Shown here: piece after piece, positions 1-6,002 of the stretch | How the letters are laid out: every line of letters begins with the position of its first letter | Position numbering within the stretch: the first letter of the stretch is position 1 | Assembly (NCBI GenBank): GCA_002298545.1 | Contig: DBKQ01000084.1 | Span: 805-15,967 of the forward strand | Source: Prevotella sp. UBA746 | Lineage (GTDB): Bacteria; Bacteroidota; Bacteroidia; Bacteroidales; Bacteroidaceae | DNA: 15,163 nt | Direction of reading: 5' to 3' | The notes under the pieces: model-generated | The model's database searches: none | What the model saw: only the letters and a program-made list of their open reading frames with translations | What the model was told of the DNA's origin: nothing | Translations under genes and position numbers: made by a program

Positions 1-1978
1 ACATCTCTGCCAATGGAACCATTGCACGGATGATACGAGCTCCAGAACGAGTCTCGTCCATACCCTCAACCTGACCACGACGCTTGTTCAAGTCACCGAT
101 TACATCACCCATGTTCTCTTCTGGAGTAACAACCTCAAGTTTCATGATAGGCTCCATAAGAACTGGACCTGCCTTAGCACATGCATTCTTGTAAGCATTG
201 ATTGCAGCAACCTCGAAAGACAACTGGTCAGAGTCTACTGGGTGATAAGAACCGTCGAGAAGTGTTACCTTCAAGCTGTCCATAGGATAACCACCGAGTA
301 CACCATTCTTCATTGCTCCCTCGAAGCCCTTCTGTACTGAAGGAATGAATTCCTTAGGAATGTTACCACCTTTCACCTCATTGATGAACTGTAGACCTCC
401 CTGCTTGTAATCTTCATCAACAGGACCAACGTTAACGATAATATCAGCAAACTTACCACGACCTCCTGACTGTTTCTTGTAAACCTCACGGAGATTAACA
501 GTCTTAGTAATAGCCTCTTTATAGTTAACCTGTGGCTTACCCTGGTTACACTCAACCTTGAACTCTCTCTTCAGACGGTCAAGGATAATGTCGAGGTGAA
601 GCTCACCCATACCTGAGATAACGGTCTGACCACTCTGCTCGTCGGTATGTACTGTGAAGGTTGGATCCTCCTCAGCAAGTTTAGCAAGACCGATACCGAG
701 TTTGTCAACATCAGCCTGGCTCTTTGGCTCTACGGCAATACCGATCACTGGATCAGGGAATGTCATAGACTCGAGTACGATTGGATGTTCCTCATCACAA
801 AGAGTATCACCGGTACGGATATCCTTGAAACCTACACCAGCACCGATATCACCAGCATCGATGAGTTCCATAGGAACCTGCTTGTTTGAGTTCATCTGGA
901 AGAGGCGGCTTACGCGCTCTTTCTTTCCAGAACGTGTATTATAAACATAAGAACCAGCAACGACCTTACCTGAGTAAACACGGAAGAACACAAGACGACC
1001 AACGTATGGGTCTGTTGCGATCTTGAATGCAAGAGCAGATGTAGGCTCATCCTCAGAAGGCTTACGATCTTCCTCCTCACCTGTTGTCGGGTTTGTACCA
1101 ACGATGTTTGGAGTATCCAATGGTGAAGGCAAGAATGCGCAAACATAGTCGAGCAATGTCTGAACGCCCTTGTTCTTGAATGAAGAACCACAAAGAACAG
1201 GTGTGCACTCCATTGCGAGTGTTCCCTTACGGATAGCTGCGATAATCTCCTCTTCAGTGATTGAATCTGGATCCTCGAAGTATTTTTCCATAAGAGCCTC
1301 ATCGAACTCTGCAGCAGACTCAACGAGTTTACCTCTCCATTCCTCAGCCTCATCCTTGAGATCTGCAGGAATATCGTCTACCTCATATTCAGCACCCATG
1401 GTCTCATCGTGCCACAGGATAGCCTTCATCTTGATAAGGTCAACAACACCCTTGAAAGTCTCCTCGCTACCGATAGGAATAACGAGTGATACCGGGTGAG
1501 CACCAAGGACCTCTTTCATCTGGCGGAGTACATCAAAGTAGTCAGCACCAGAACGGTCCATCTTATTTACGTAACCCAGACGAGGAACGTTGTATTTGTC
1601 AGCCTGGCGCCATACGGTCTCAGACTGTGGCTGAACACCACCTACAGCACAGTAAGTAGCTACAGCTCCATCGAGAACACGGAGTGAACGCTCTACCTCT
1701 GCAGTAAAGTCAACGTGTCCCGGAGTATCAATCAAGTTGATTTTATAAGACTTGCCGTTGTAGTTCCAGTTACAGGTAGTAGCAGCAGATGTGATAGTAA
1801 TACCACGCTCCTGCTCCTGAGCCATCCAGTCCATTGTTGCGGCACCGTCGTGAACCTCGCCAATCTTGTGAGTCTTACCTGTATAGAACAGGATACGCTC
1901 AGAAGTTGTTGTTTTACCGGCATCGATGTGAGCCATAATACCGATATTACGGGTCAAATGTAAATCTTGCTTTGCCAT
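1..1978 (-). CDS. fusA: Elongation factor G, 3' end cut by window edge
   Basis: This encodes the ribosomal translocase EF-G, a cytoplasmic GTPase that moves tRNA and mRNA after peptide-bond formation and helps recycle ribosomes. I translated the minus strand from the ATG at 1978 and found 659 residues without a stop before the left edge; the family is about 700 long, so part of domain V is missing. The G motifs are all present: AHIDAGKTT (16-24), RGITI (58-62), DTPGHVD (84-90) and NKMD (138-141). Domain II begins near residue 310, domain III near 410 and domain IV near 490. It follows rpsG by 25 bases, and an AAAGGAA stretch sits just upstream of the ATG. The position in the str operon marks it as the housekeeping copy rather than a paralogue. 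I see no frameshift or damaged motif. Confidence 0.98.
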   Translation of the reverse strand, partial: MAKQDLHLTRNIGIMAHIDAGKTTTSERILFYTGKTHKIGEVHDGAATMDWMAQEQERGITITSAATTCNWNYNGKSYKINLIDTPGHVDFTAEVERSLRVLDGAVATYCAVGGVQPQSETVWRQADKYNVPRLGYVNKMDRSGADYFDVLRQMKEVLGAHPVSLVIPIGSEETFKGVVDLIKMKAILWHDETMGAEYEVDDIPADLKDEAEEWRGKLVESAAEFDEALMEKYFEDPDSITEEEIIAAIRKGTLAMECTPVLCGSSFKNKGVQTLLDYVCAFLPSPLDTPNIVGTNPTTGEEEDRKPSEDEPTSALAFKIATDPYVGRLVFFRVYSGKVVAGSYVYNTRSGKKERVSRLFQMNSNKQVPMELIDAGDIGAGVGFKDIRTGDTLCDEEHPIVLESMTFPDPVIGIAVEPKSQADVDKLGIGLAKLAEEDPTFTVHTDEQSGQTVISGMGELHLDIILDRLKREFKVECNQGKPQVNYKEAITKTVNLREVYKKQSGGRGKFADIIVNVGPVDEDYKQGGLQFINEVKGGNIPKEFIPSVQKGFEGAMKNGVLGGYPMDSLKVTLLDGSYHPVDSDQLSFEVAAINAYKNACAKAGPVLMEPIMKLEVVTPEENMGDVIGDLNKRRGQVEGMDETRSGARIIRAMVPLAEM

Positions 1979-2003
1979 GATTCCTTTTACCTTATCTTAA
2001 AAA

Positions 2004-2480
2004 TTAAAATCTGAAGTGAGCGAACGCACGGTTAGCCTCAGCCATACGGTGCATATCTTCCTTACGCTTGAAGGCACCACCCTGATTGTTGAAGGCATCC
2101 ATAATCTCAGCAGCCAACTTATCAGCCATTGACTTACCACCACGCTTACGAGCGAAAGCAATCATATTCTTCATAGAGATGCTCTCCTTGCGGTCTGGGC
2201 GGATTTCTGTAGGTACCTGGAAAGTAGCACCACCGATACGGCGGCTCTTAACCTCAACCTGAGGAGTAATGTTATCAAGAGCAGTCTTCCAAATCTCGAG
2301 TGCAGACTTCTCCTCATTAGCCATCTTCTCCTTTACGGTATCCAATGCTTTGTAGAAAATTTCGTATGATGTGTTTTTCTTTCCATCATACATCAAGTGG
2401 TTCACGAACTTTGAGACCTTCTGGTCATTGAACACGGGATCCGGAAGGATCACGCGCTTCTTTGGTTTTGCTTTTCTCAT
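2004..2480 (-). CDS. rpsG: 30S ribosomal protein S7 (uS7)
   Basis: S7 binds the 3' major domain of 16S rRNA, nucleates assembly of the 30S head and lines the E site. The 158-residue product starts MRKAKPKKR and carries the family core, including SRRIGGATFQVPTE (about 80-93) and ARKRGGKSMADKLA (about 110-123), and it has the basic, aromatic C-terminal end AFAHFRF. The length is normal for Bacteroidota. It lies between rpsL (137 bases upstream) and fusA (25 bases downstream). The long S12-S7 gap matters because in E. coli S7 represses the str operon by binding the mRNA there; a hairpin occupies the gap here too. Confidence 0.98.
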   Translation of the reverse strand: MRKAKPKKRVILPDPVFNDQKVSKFVNHLMYDGKKNTSYEIFYKALDTVKEKMANEEKSALEIWKTALDNITPQVEVKSRRIGGATFQVPTEIRPDRKESISMKNMIAFARKRGGKSMADKLAAEIMDAFNNQGGAFKRKEDMHRMAEANRAFAHFRF

Positions 2481-2526
2481 TTCTTGTTTTGAAATTAATT
2501 CTGCATGGGGCTGTTTAATGTTCTTC

Positions 2527-2547
2527 AGCGCTCCCTCTGGAGCCGCT
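2527..2547 (-). promoter_or_regulatory. Hairpin in the S12-S7 intercistronic leader
   Basis: On the minus strand the sequence AGCG-G-CTCC, AGAG, GGAGCGCT forms an eight-pair GC-rich stem with one bulged G and a four-base loop, about 47 bases before the rpsG start. A smaller AACC/GGTT hairpin (2601-2612) lies just after the rpsL stop. There is no T-run after the main stem, so it does not look like a terminator. In E. coli the equivalent region holds the S7 translational operator, so this is a candidate for the same role. The structure is seen; the function is inferred. Confidence 0.5.
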
Positions 2548-2617
2548 TACTCAACCTTTATAACAATTCTCCAGCAAAACGATTAAAATGTAAGATTTTA
2601 AACCTCCCGGTTATTAA

Positions 2618-2995
2618 TTACTTCTGCTTTGGACGCTTAGCTCCATACTTAGAACGGCGCTGTGTACGATTTGCTACACCTGCAGTATCAAGAGTACCAC
2701 GAACGATGTGATAACGCACACCAGGAAGATCCTTTACACGACCACCGCGAACAAGCACGATTGAGTGCTCCTGCAAGTTGTGTCCTTCTCCTGGAATGTA
2801 AGAGTTCACCTCTTTCTGGTTTGTCAAACGCACACGGGCAACCTTTCTCATTGCCGAATTAGGCTTCTTAGGTGTTGTGGTGTAAACACGAACGCAAACG
2901 CCACGACGCTGAGGACATGAATCCAAAGCCGGAGACTTGCTCTTGTCTACAAGCACCTTTCTACCTTTTCTTACCAATTGCTGAATTGTAGGCAT
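2618..2995 (-). CDS. rpsL: 30S ribosomal protein S12 (uS12)
   Basis: S12 sits at the 30S decoding centre and controls reading accuracy. The product is 125 residues and starts MPTIQQLVRKGR. The conserved segments TPKKPNSAMRKVARVRL (41-57) and GGRVKDLPGVRYH (84-96) are intact. The residues whose substitution classically gives streptomycin resistance (Lys 42 and Lys 87 in mature E. coli numbering) are lysines here at 43 and 88, so the allele looks drug-sensitive. Asp 89, the residue methylthiolated in many bacteria, is also present. It is the first gene of the str operon, with a leader of about 80 bases after a Bacteroidota-type promoter element. Confidence 0.98.
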   Translation of the reverse strand: MPTIQQLVRKGRKVLVDKSKSPALDSCPQRRGVCVRVYTTTPKKPNSAMRKVARVRLTNQKEVNSYIPGEGHNLQEHSIVLVRGGRVKDLPGVRYHIVRGTLDTAGVANRTQRRSKYGAKRPKQK

Positions 2996-3082
2996 TGTTT
3001 TTAATTTTTAATTTTATATTTATTATTTTGTTATTATCAAAGTATTACAATACAGTCTCAGCCATAAGACCATTTTGGGCTG

Positions 3083-3090
3083 CAAAGGTA
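3083..3090 (-). promoter_or_regulatory. -7 promoter element of rpsL-rpsG-fusA
   Basis: The minus strand reads TACCTTTG followed by CA, an exact match to the Bacteroidota -7 consensus TAnnTTTG. At the expected 20-base spacing the -33 position reads TTAG, a two-of-four match to TTTG. Transcription would begin a few bases downstream, leaving a leader of about 80 bases before the rpsL ATG. Confidence 0.65.
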
Positions 3091-3334
3091 AGAACTTTTT
3101 TTGTATTTACCTAATAAATAGGACAAAGAGGCTTTCAATACACTTATAATTTTACACGATATATATTTTATTAACCTTTTATAACCTTATATCTTATATA
3201 TATTCTACAATCGATACACCTTCTAAAATCCTAAAGGCAAGAGTTTTAATAGAGAAGAAGAGCATCTTATACAACAGATAATTCCTATATAATATATAAT
3301 AAGGTATATACATGCAAACTTTAAGTGGAAAATG

Positions 3335-3366
3335 CTTGGTTCAAATCAAAAAATAATCTATATTTG
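3335..3366 (+). promoter_or_regulatory. Promoter of the YiiX-like lipoprotein gene
   Basis: CTTG at 3335-3338 (TTG matches the -33 consensus), a 20-base spacer, then TATATTTG at 3359-3366, an exact TAnnTTTG -7 element followed by CA. Transcription should begin near 3372. This rules out a start codon at 3332 and supports the ATG at 3389, leaving a leader of roughly 17 bases. Confidence 0.7.
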
Positions 3367-3388
3367 CAAAATAAAGTCTGGGAAATAT

Positions 3389-4012
3389 ATGGGAAATATA
3401 AAAGGACTGGTAACAATGGCAATATTATGTTTGGCAATATACTCATGCGACAAGAACAGGAACTCACCGCATAGCATCTTGCGAGAAACAAGCATATTAA
3501 AGGAAGGCGACATCGTAATGAGGCGAGGAACCGGTATTACGAGTCGCGTTGTTACGACTGCAGACAGAGGGTCTGATTTTTCTCACTGCGGTATTGTTGT
3601 CTTCCACAACGGAAGGACAATGGTTGTTCATGCCGTACCAGACGAACCGGATTTTGAAGGGGATGTGGACAGAGTAAAGATGGAAAGTGCCAGGAAATTC
3701 TTTTCATCGATAAATGCCTCCAAAGGCTGCGTGTTAAGATGCAACAACAGTAAAGCAGCACAAAAAAGCGCAAACGTCGCAAAGAGAATGTTTAATAGAA
3801 AAATATTGTTTGACCATGACTACAATGACATGGATACTACAAAGATGTATTGCAGCGAACTTGTTGTCTACGCTTATAAGAAAGCCGGAATAATGATTAT
3901 CGGCAAAGAACGTCACAATATAAATATGCCAGGACTTCATTTCAGTCATGTAATATTCCCGTCTGATATTCTAAAATCAAAGGACTTTAAACGGATTGCC
4001 GACTTTCCATAG
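3389..4012 (+). CDS. YiiX/C92-type permuted papain-like lipoprotein
   Basis: The product is probably a cell-envelope cysteine amidase or peptidase of the permuted NlpC/P60 type (YiiX, peptidase family C92); the substrate is unknown. From the ATG at 3389 the protein has 207 residues. It begins with a lipoprotein signal peptide ending AIYSC (lipidated Cys 20). The fold shows in LKEGDIVMRRG (about 37-47), the SHCGIVV motif with candidate catalytic His 66, and YCSELVVYAYKKAG with candidate nucleophile Cys 155; His before Cys is the circularly permuted order. The frame is also open from an ATG at 3332, but that codon lies inside the promoter and would put 19 extra residues before the signal peptide. 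Residues after Cys 20 (DKNRN) do not look like a Bacteroidota surface-export signal, so a periplasmic face is more likely. Confidence 0.8.
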   Translation: MGNIKGLVTMAILCLAIYSCDKNRNSPHSILRETSILKEGDIVMRRGTGITSRVVTTADRGSDFSHCGIVVFHNGRTMVVHAVPDEPDFEGDVDRVKMESARKFFSSINASKGCVLRCNNSKAAQKSANVAKRMFNRKILFDHDYNDMDTTKMYCSELVVYAYKKAGIMIIGKERHNINMPGLHFSHVIFPSDILKSKDFKRIADFP

Positions 4013-4117
4013 AGGTCAACGAAATGTTCTCGTCATTAACTATAAAACTGCATTTTATAAAGGCATAATTCATAAAAGTAAAAATGTTATATATTACTAA
4101 CCAAATAAAAAAAGATT

Positions 4118-4531
4118 ATGAAAAGACTTAGTTTCATTTTAGGCCTCATGGCCATTGTTTTCATCATGGCATCATGTAGTAGCAATACGCCCAAAGGAGT
4201 AGCGGAAAAATCCATGAAATGCCTTATCGACAAGGACTATAAAGGGTATGTGGATCTTGTCTATACAAAAGACGACCCGAAGGAATCACCTGACGAGATA
4301 AAGCAACAGAAGGAGATGCTTGCCTCACTGCTAAAAGACAAAGCAGAAAAGGAGTACAAGAAGAACAAGGGTATTGCGTCATACGAGATAGTAAACGAAG
4401 AAACGTCTGAAAACGGAGAAAAGGCAAAAGTAAAAATGAAAGTTACTTACGGCAACGGCGAAGTTAAAGACGAGGAAATAGAACTGCGCAAAGACAAAGA
4501 CGGCAACTGGAAGCTTGATATGGGAAAGTAA
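4118..4531 (+). CDS. DUF4878-like lipoprotein
   Basis: A 137-residue lipoprotein: MKRLSFILGLMAIVF leads into the lipobox IMASC, with lipidated Cys 20. The mature part resembles DUF4878 (NTF2-like fold): a helix starting PKGVAEKSMKCLIDKDYKGYV, a charged Lys/Glu-rich middle and a C-terminal strand pair ending GNWKLDMGK. Such proteins often bind or present something in the envelope but no reaction is known. An A-rich stretch precedes the ATG. No promoter consensus is visible in the 105-base gap after the YiiX-like gene, so the two may share a transcript. A strong hairpin follows the stop by 15 bases. The family call rests on pattern resemblance; the lipoprotein call is firm. Confidence 0.75.
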   Translation: MKRLSFILGLMAIVFIMASCSSNTPKGVAEKSMKCLIDKDYKGYVDLVYTKDDPKESPDEIKQQKEMLASLLKDKAEKEYKKNKGIASYEIVNEETSENGEKAKVKMKVTYGNGEVKDEEIELRKDKDGNWKLDMGK

Positions 4532-4546
4532 CAACAAGAAAATAAA

Positions 4547-4585
4547 GAGGTCTGCAAGTAGAACGGAAGTTCCATTGCAGACCTC
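4547..4585. terminator. Bidirectional terminator between convergent genes
   Basis: GAGGTCTGCAA (4547-4557) pairs perfectly with TTGCAGACCTC (4575-4585), giving eleven base pairs. The apex holds a second small stem, GAAC/GTTC (4561-4572), closed by a GGAA loop. On the minus strand the stem is followed by TTTATTTTC, a reasonable U-rich tract for ending the DUF3467 transcript; on the plus strand the downstream AAATTTATT is weaker. Its place between two converging genes fits a two-way terminator. Confidence 0.8.
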
Positions 4586-4609
4586 AAATTTATTAAACCT
4601 CTCTATATA

Positions 4610-4930
4610 TTAAGCCTCGCCGTTATTAACATTGAACGGAGCAATAGTCTTACCCTGCTGCTCTGGCAGAGTAATCTTTCCGAACTCATGCTCATATTTT
4701 GCAACATTCTCCTGAAGAGCCAAAAGCAGGCGCTTAGCATGCTCTGGAGCAAGGATTATACGACTATTGATTACTGCCTTTGGCAGACCCGGCAGAACGC
4801 GAGCGAAATCTGCGATAAATTCTGAACGAGAGTGAGTGATAAGAGCGAAATTAGCGTATTCACCCTGTGCTACTGCCTGAGGAAGCTCCAACTGGAACTG
4901 TCCTTCCTGATTTTCCTTATTATTTTCCAT
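4610..4930 (-). CDS. DUF3467 family protein
   Basis: A 106-residue soluble protein with no signal peptide or membrane segment. It matches my memory of DUF3467, a small conserved Bacteroidota family of unknown function: a polar N-terminus, then EYANFALITHSRSEFIADF (about 24-42), LPGLPKAVINSRIILAPEHAKRLL (about 46-69, described here by its pattern) and an amphipathic helix LLALQENVAKYEHEFG. The gene begins 41 bases after tRNA-Arg on the same strand. I find no promoter element or terminator in that gap, so it may be transcribed together with the tRNA. It ends at the shared terminator at 4547-4585. Confidence 0.85.
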   Translation of the reverse strand: MENNKENQEGQFQLELPQAVAQGEYANFALITHSRSEFIADFARVLPGLPKAVINSRIILAPEHAKRLLLALQENVAKYEHEFGKITLPEQQGKTIAPFNVNNGEA

Positions 4931-4971
4931 AAGATTAAAAGTTTATTCTGTTTCTAAGTATTACGTTTAAG

Positions 4972-5043
4972 TGGTCTCACCGAGAATCGAACTCGGATCT
5001 AATCTTTAGGAGAGACTTGTTCTATCCATTGAACTATGAGACC
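4972..5043 (-). tRNA. tRNA-Arg (anticodon CCT)
   Basis: The minus strand folds into a full cloverleaf of 72 bases: acceptor GGTCTCA/TGAGACC with discriminator A, D stem GTTC/GAAC, anticodon stem AGTCT/AGATT (one G-T pair), loop CTCCTAA, variable loop AGAT, and T stem CCGAG/CTCGG with loop TTCGATT. The anticodon CCT (5008-5010 on the plus strand) reads AGG, so it is arginine. The 3' CCA is not encoded and must be added. No att-like duplication is visible at its 3' end. Confidence 0.95.
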
Positions 5044-5075
5044 CCATCAGCCATGCAATTTTTGTATGACGAATG

Positions 5076-5083
5076 CAAAGGTA
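5076..5083 (-). promoter_or_regulatory. -7 promoter element of tRNA-Arg and DUF3467 gene
   Basis: The minus strand reads TACCTTTG then CA, the same ten bases as at the rpsL promoter, and matches TAnnTTTG exactly. The -33 position is poor (TGGT at 20-base spacing). Transcription would begin around 5070, about 27 bases before the mature tRNA 5' end. Confidence 0.6.
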
Positions 5084-5163
5084 ACGATTTTTATCCTTAA
5101 TCCACCATTTTTCTTGTGATTTTTTCAGCACCTGTATCCATAATATAAAAAATAATTGTATGT

Positions 5164-5832
5164 TTGCGGCAAGACCGCTCTATATGTTATGCATGTCGGA
5201 GCATACTTGAACAAGTTGAAAAAGGGAAAGAAGAAAAGGAAGACACATACAGGTCTCTTCCTGTATATACAATATGTTTCATGAACTATATGCCAAGGCC
5301 AGACGAGGTCGGCAAGTTCAGGACAGATCTTGTTATAGCAGATAAAGAAAGTGGGAAGCCAGCATCAGACAAGCTCCGCTTCACATATTTAGCCCTTCCG
5401 TTCTTCAAGAAGGAAGCGGAAGAACGTGATAATGATTTTGAAAAATGGATTTACGTTTTAAAGCATATGGAAGCATTAGGCAGAATGCCGTTTACGGCAC
5501 AGAAAGACATCTTCAAGCAGCTTGAGGAATACGCAGACAGCCATAGACTGACAAAGAAGGAATGGGAGGCATACGAGAACAGCCTCTGGATTGCACACGA
5601 CAATATGGCATGTATGGCTGCTGCAGAAAGAGAAGCCCGGGAAAAGGGTATGGCGGAAGGAAGAGCTGAAGGTATGGCTGAAGGAAGAGCTGAAGGAAAA
5701 GCTGAAGGAAAAGCTGAAGAGAAAGCAGAAACGGCAAAGAGACTTCTTTCTATGGGACTCAACATAGAGCAAGTAGCACAAGGCTTGGGATTGTCAATTG
5801 ACGAAACAAGGAAATTGATAAGCCATGATTAA
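5164..5832 (+). pseudogene. 5'-truncated PD-(D/E)XK (Rpn-type) transposase remnant
   Basis: The frame opens after a stop at 5146 and its first usable codon is a TTG at 5164. Full-length members of this family (PDDEXK_2/Rpn, about 300 residues) begin with a PD-(D/E)XK nuclease core; here that core is absent. Translation starts at QDRSICYACRSILEQVEKG, which is the middle of the family, and continues through LPVYTICFMNY, a DFEKWIYVLKHM segment and a long helix. The tail has Glu-Gly-Ala repeats and ends with a small helix-turn-helix-like segment (LNIEQVAQGLGLSIDETRKL) usual for these proteins. Without the core it cannot be an active nuclease, though the C-terminal half might still be made. A TATGTTTG at 5159-5166 resembles a -7 element but has no -33 partner. 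A strong terminator follows. Confidence 0.75.
5647..5730 (+). repeat. In-frame tandem repeats in the transposase tail
   Basis: Two 24-base units (5647-5670 and 5671-5694) differ at a single base, and are followed by three 12-base units (5695-5730). They encode GMAEGRAE twice and then GKAEGKAEEKAE, a charged helix. Such repeats are a usual feature of the tail of these nuclease-type proteins and can vary in copy number through replication slippage. Confidence 0.85.
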
Positions 5833-5879
5833 AACACGGCTTGAAGGCAACGAATTATAGCGACACATATAGCTTAATT

Positions 5880-5914
5880 ATGTGCATGTCATGTTTGGCA
5901 TGCACATTTTTTTT
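5880..5914 (+). terminator. Intrinsic terminator after the transposase remnant
   Basis: ATGTGCATG (5880-5888) pairs with CATGCACAT (5899-5907) across a ten-base loop and is followed directly by a run of eight T (5907-5914). This is a textbook plus-strand intrinsic terminator, 48 bases after the stop codon. Confidence 0.9.
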
Positions 5915-5931
5915 AACACATATAATGCGAA

Positions 5932-5972
5932 AGCCGCACCGGCATGTCTGTCAGACATTAACCGGTGCGGCT
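5932..5972 (-). terminator. Probable terminator of the envelope operon
   Basis: AGCCGCACCGG (5932-5942) pairs with CCGGTGCGGCT (5962-5972), an eleven-pair GC-rich stem, with a second inverted repeat ATGTCTG/CAGACAT (5944-5958) at the apex. It lies 30 bases after the last gene of the minus-strand operon. The sequence after the stem on the minus strand (TTCGCATTATAT) is only mildly T-rich, so termination may be partial. Confidence 0.65.
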
Positions 5973-6002
5973 ATAATTATATCAAAAAATGGTGTGTGAA
6001 CA

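Larger units (their letters stand above)
2996..3388. other. Divergent AT-rich intergenic region
   Basis: This gene-free stretch separates rpsL (minus) from the lipoprotein gene at 3389 (plus). It holds the minus-strand -7 element for rpsL at 3083-3090 and a plus-strand promoter at 3335-3366. The rpsL leader is A/T rich near the start codon and includes a weak GTCT/AGAC hairpin. Between about 3100 and 3330 the DNA is very AT-rich, with runs of TATATA, and I find no ORF, repeat array or RNA gene. Confidence 0.7.

Noticed and set aside
4972..5163. Possible integration site at tRNA-Arg because a transposase remnant lies nearby
   Set aside because: The remnant lies on the 5' side of the tRNA, there is no duplicated tRNA 3' end, and no integrase is present.
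5159..5166. TATGTTTG, an exact -7 box match on the plus strand at the start of the transposase remnant
   Set aside because: No -33 match at 19 to 21 bases, and it overlaps the only upstream start codon; AT-rich DNA makes a chance match likely.
5451..5765. Minus-strand frames with Ser-Ala-Phe-Pro repeats opposite the transposase remnant
   Set aside because: They are the complement of the Glu-Gly-Ala tandem repeats and look like a repetitive by-product rather than genes.
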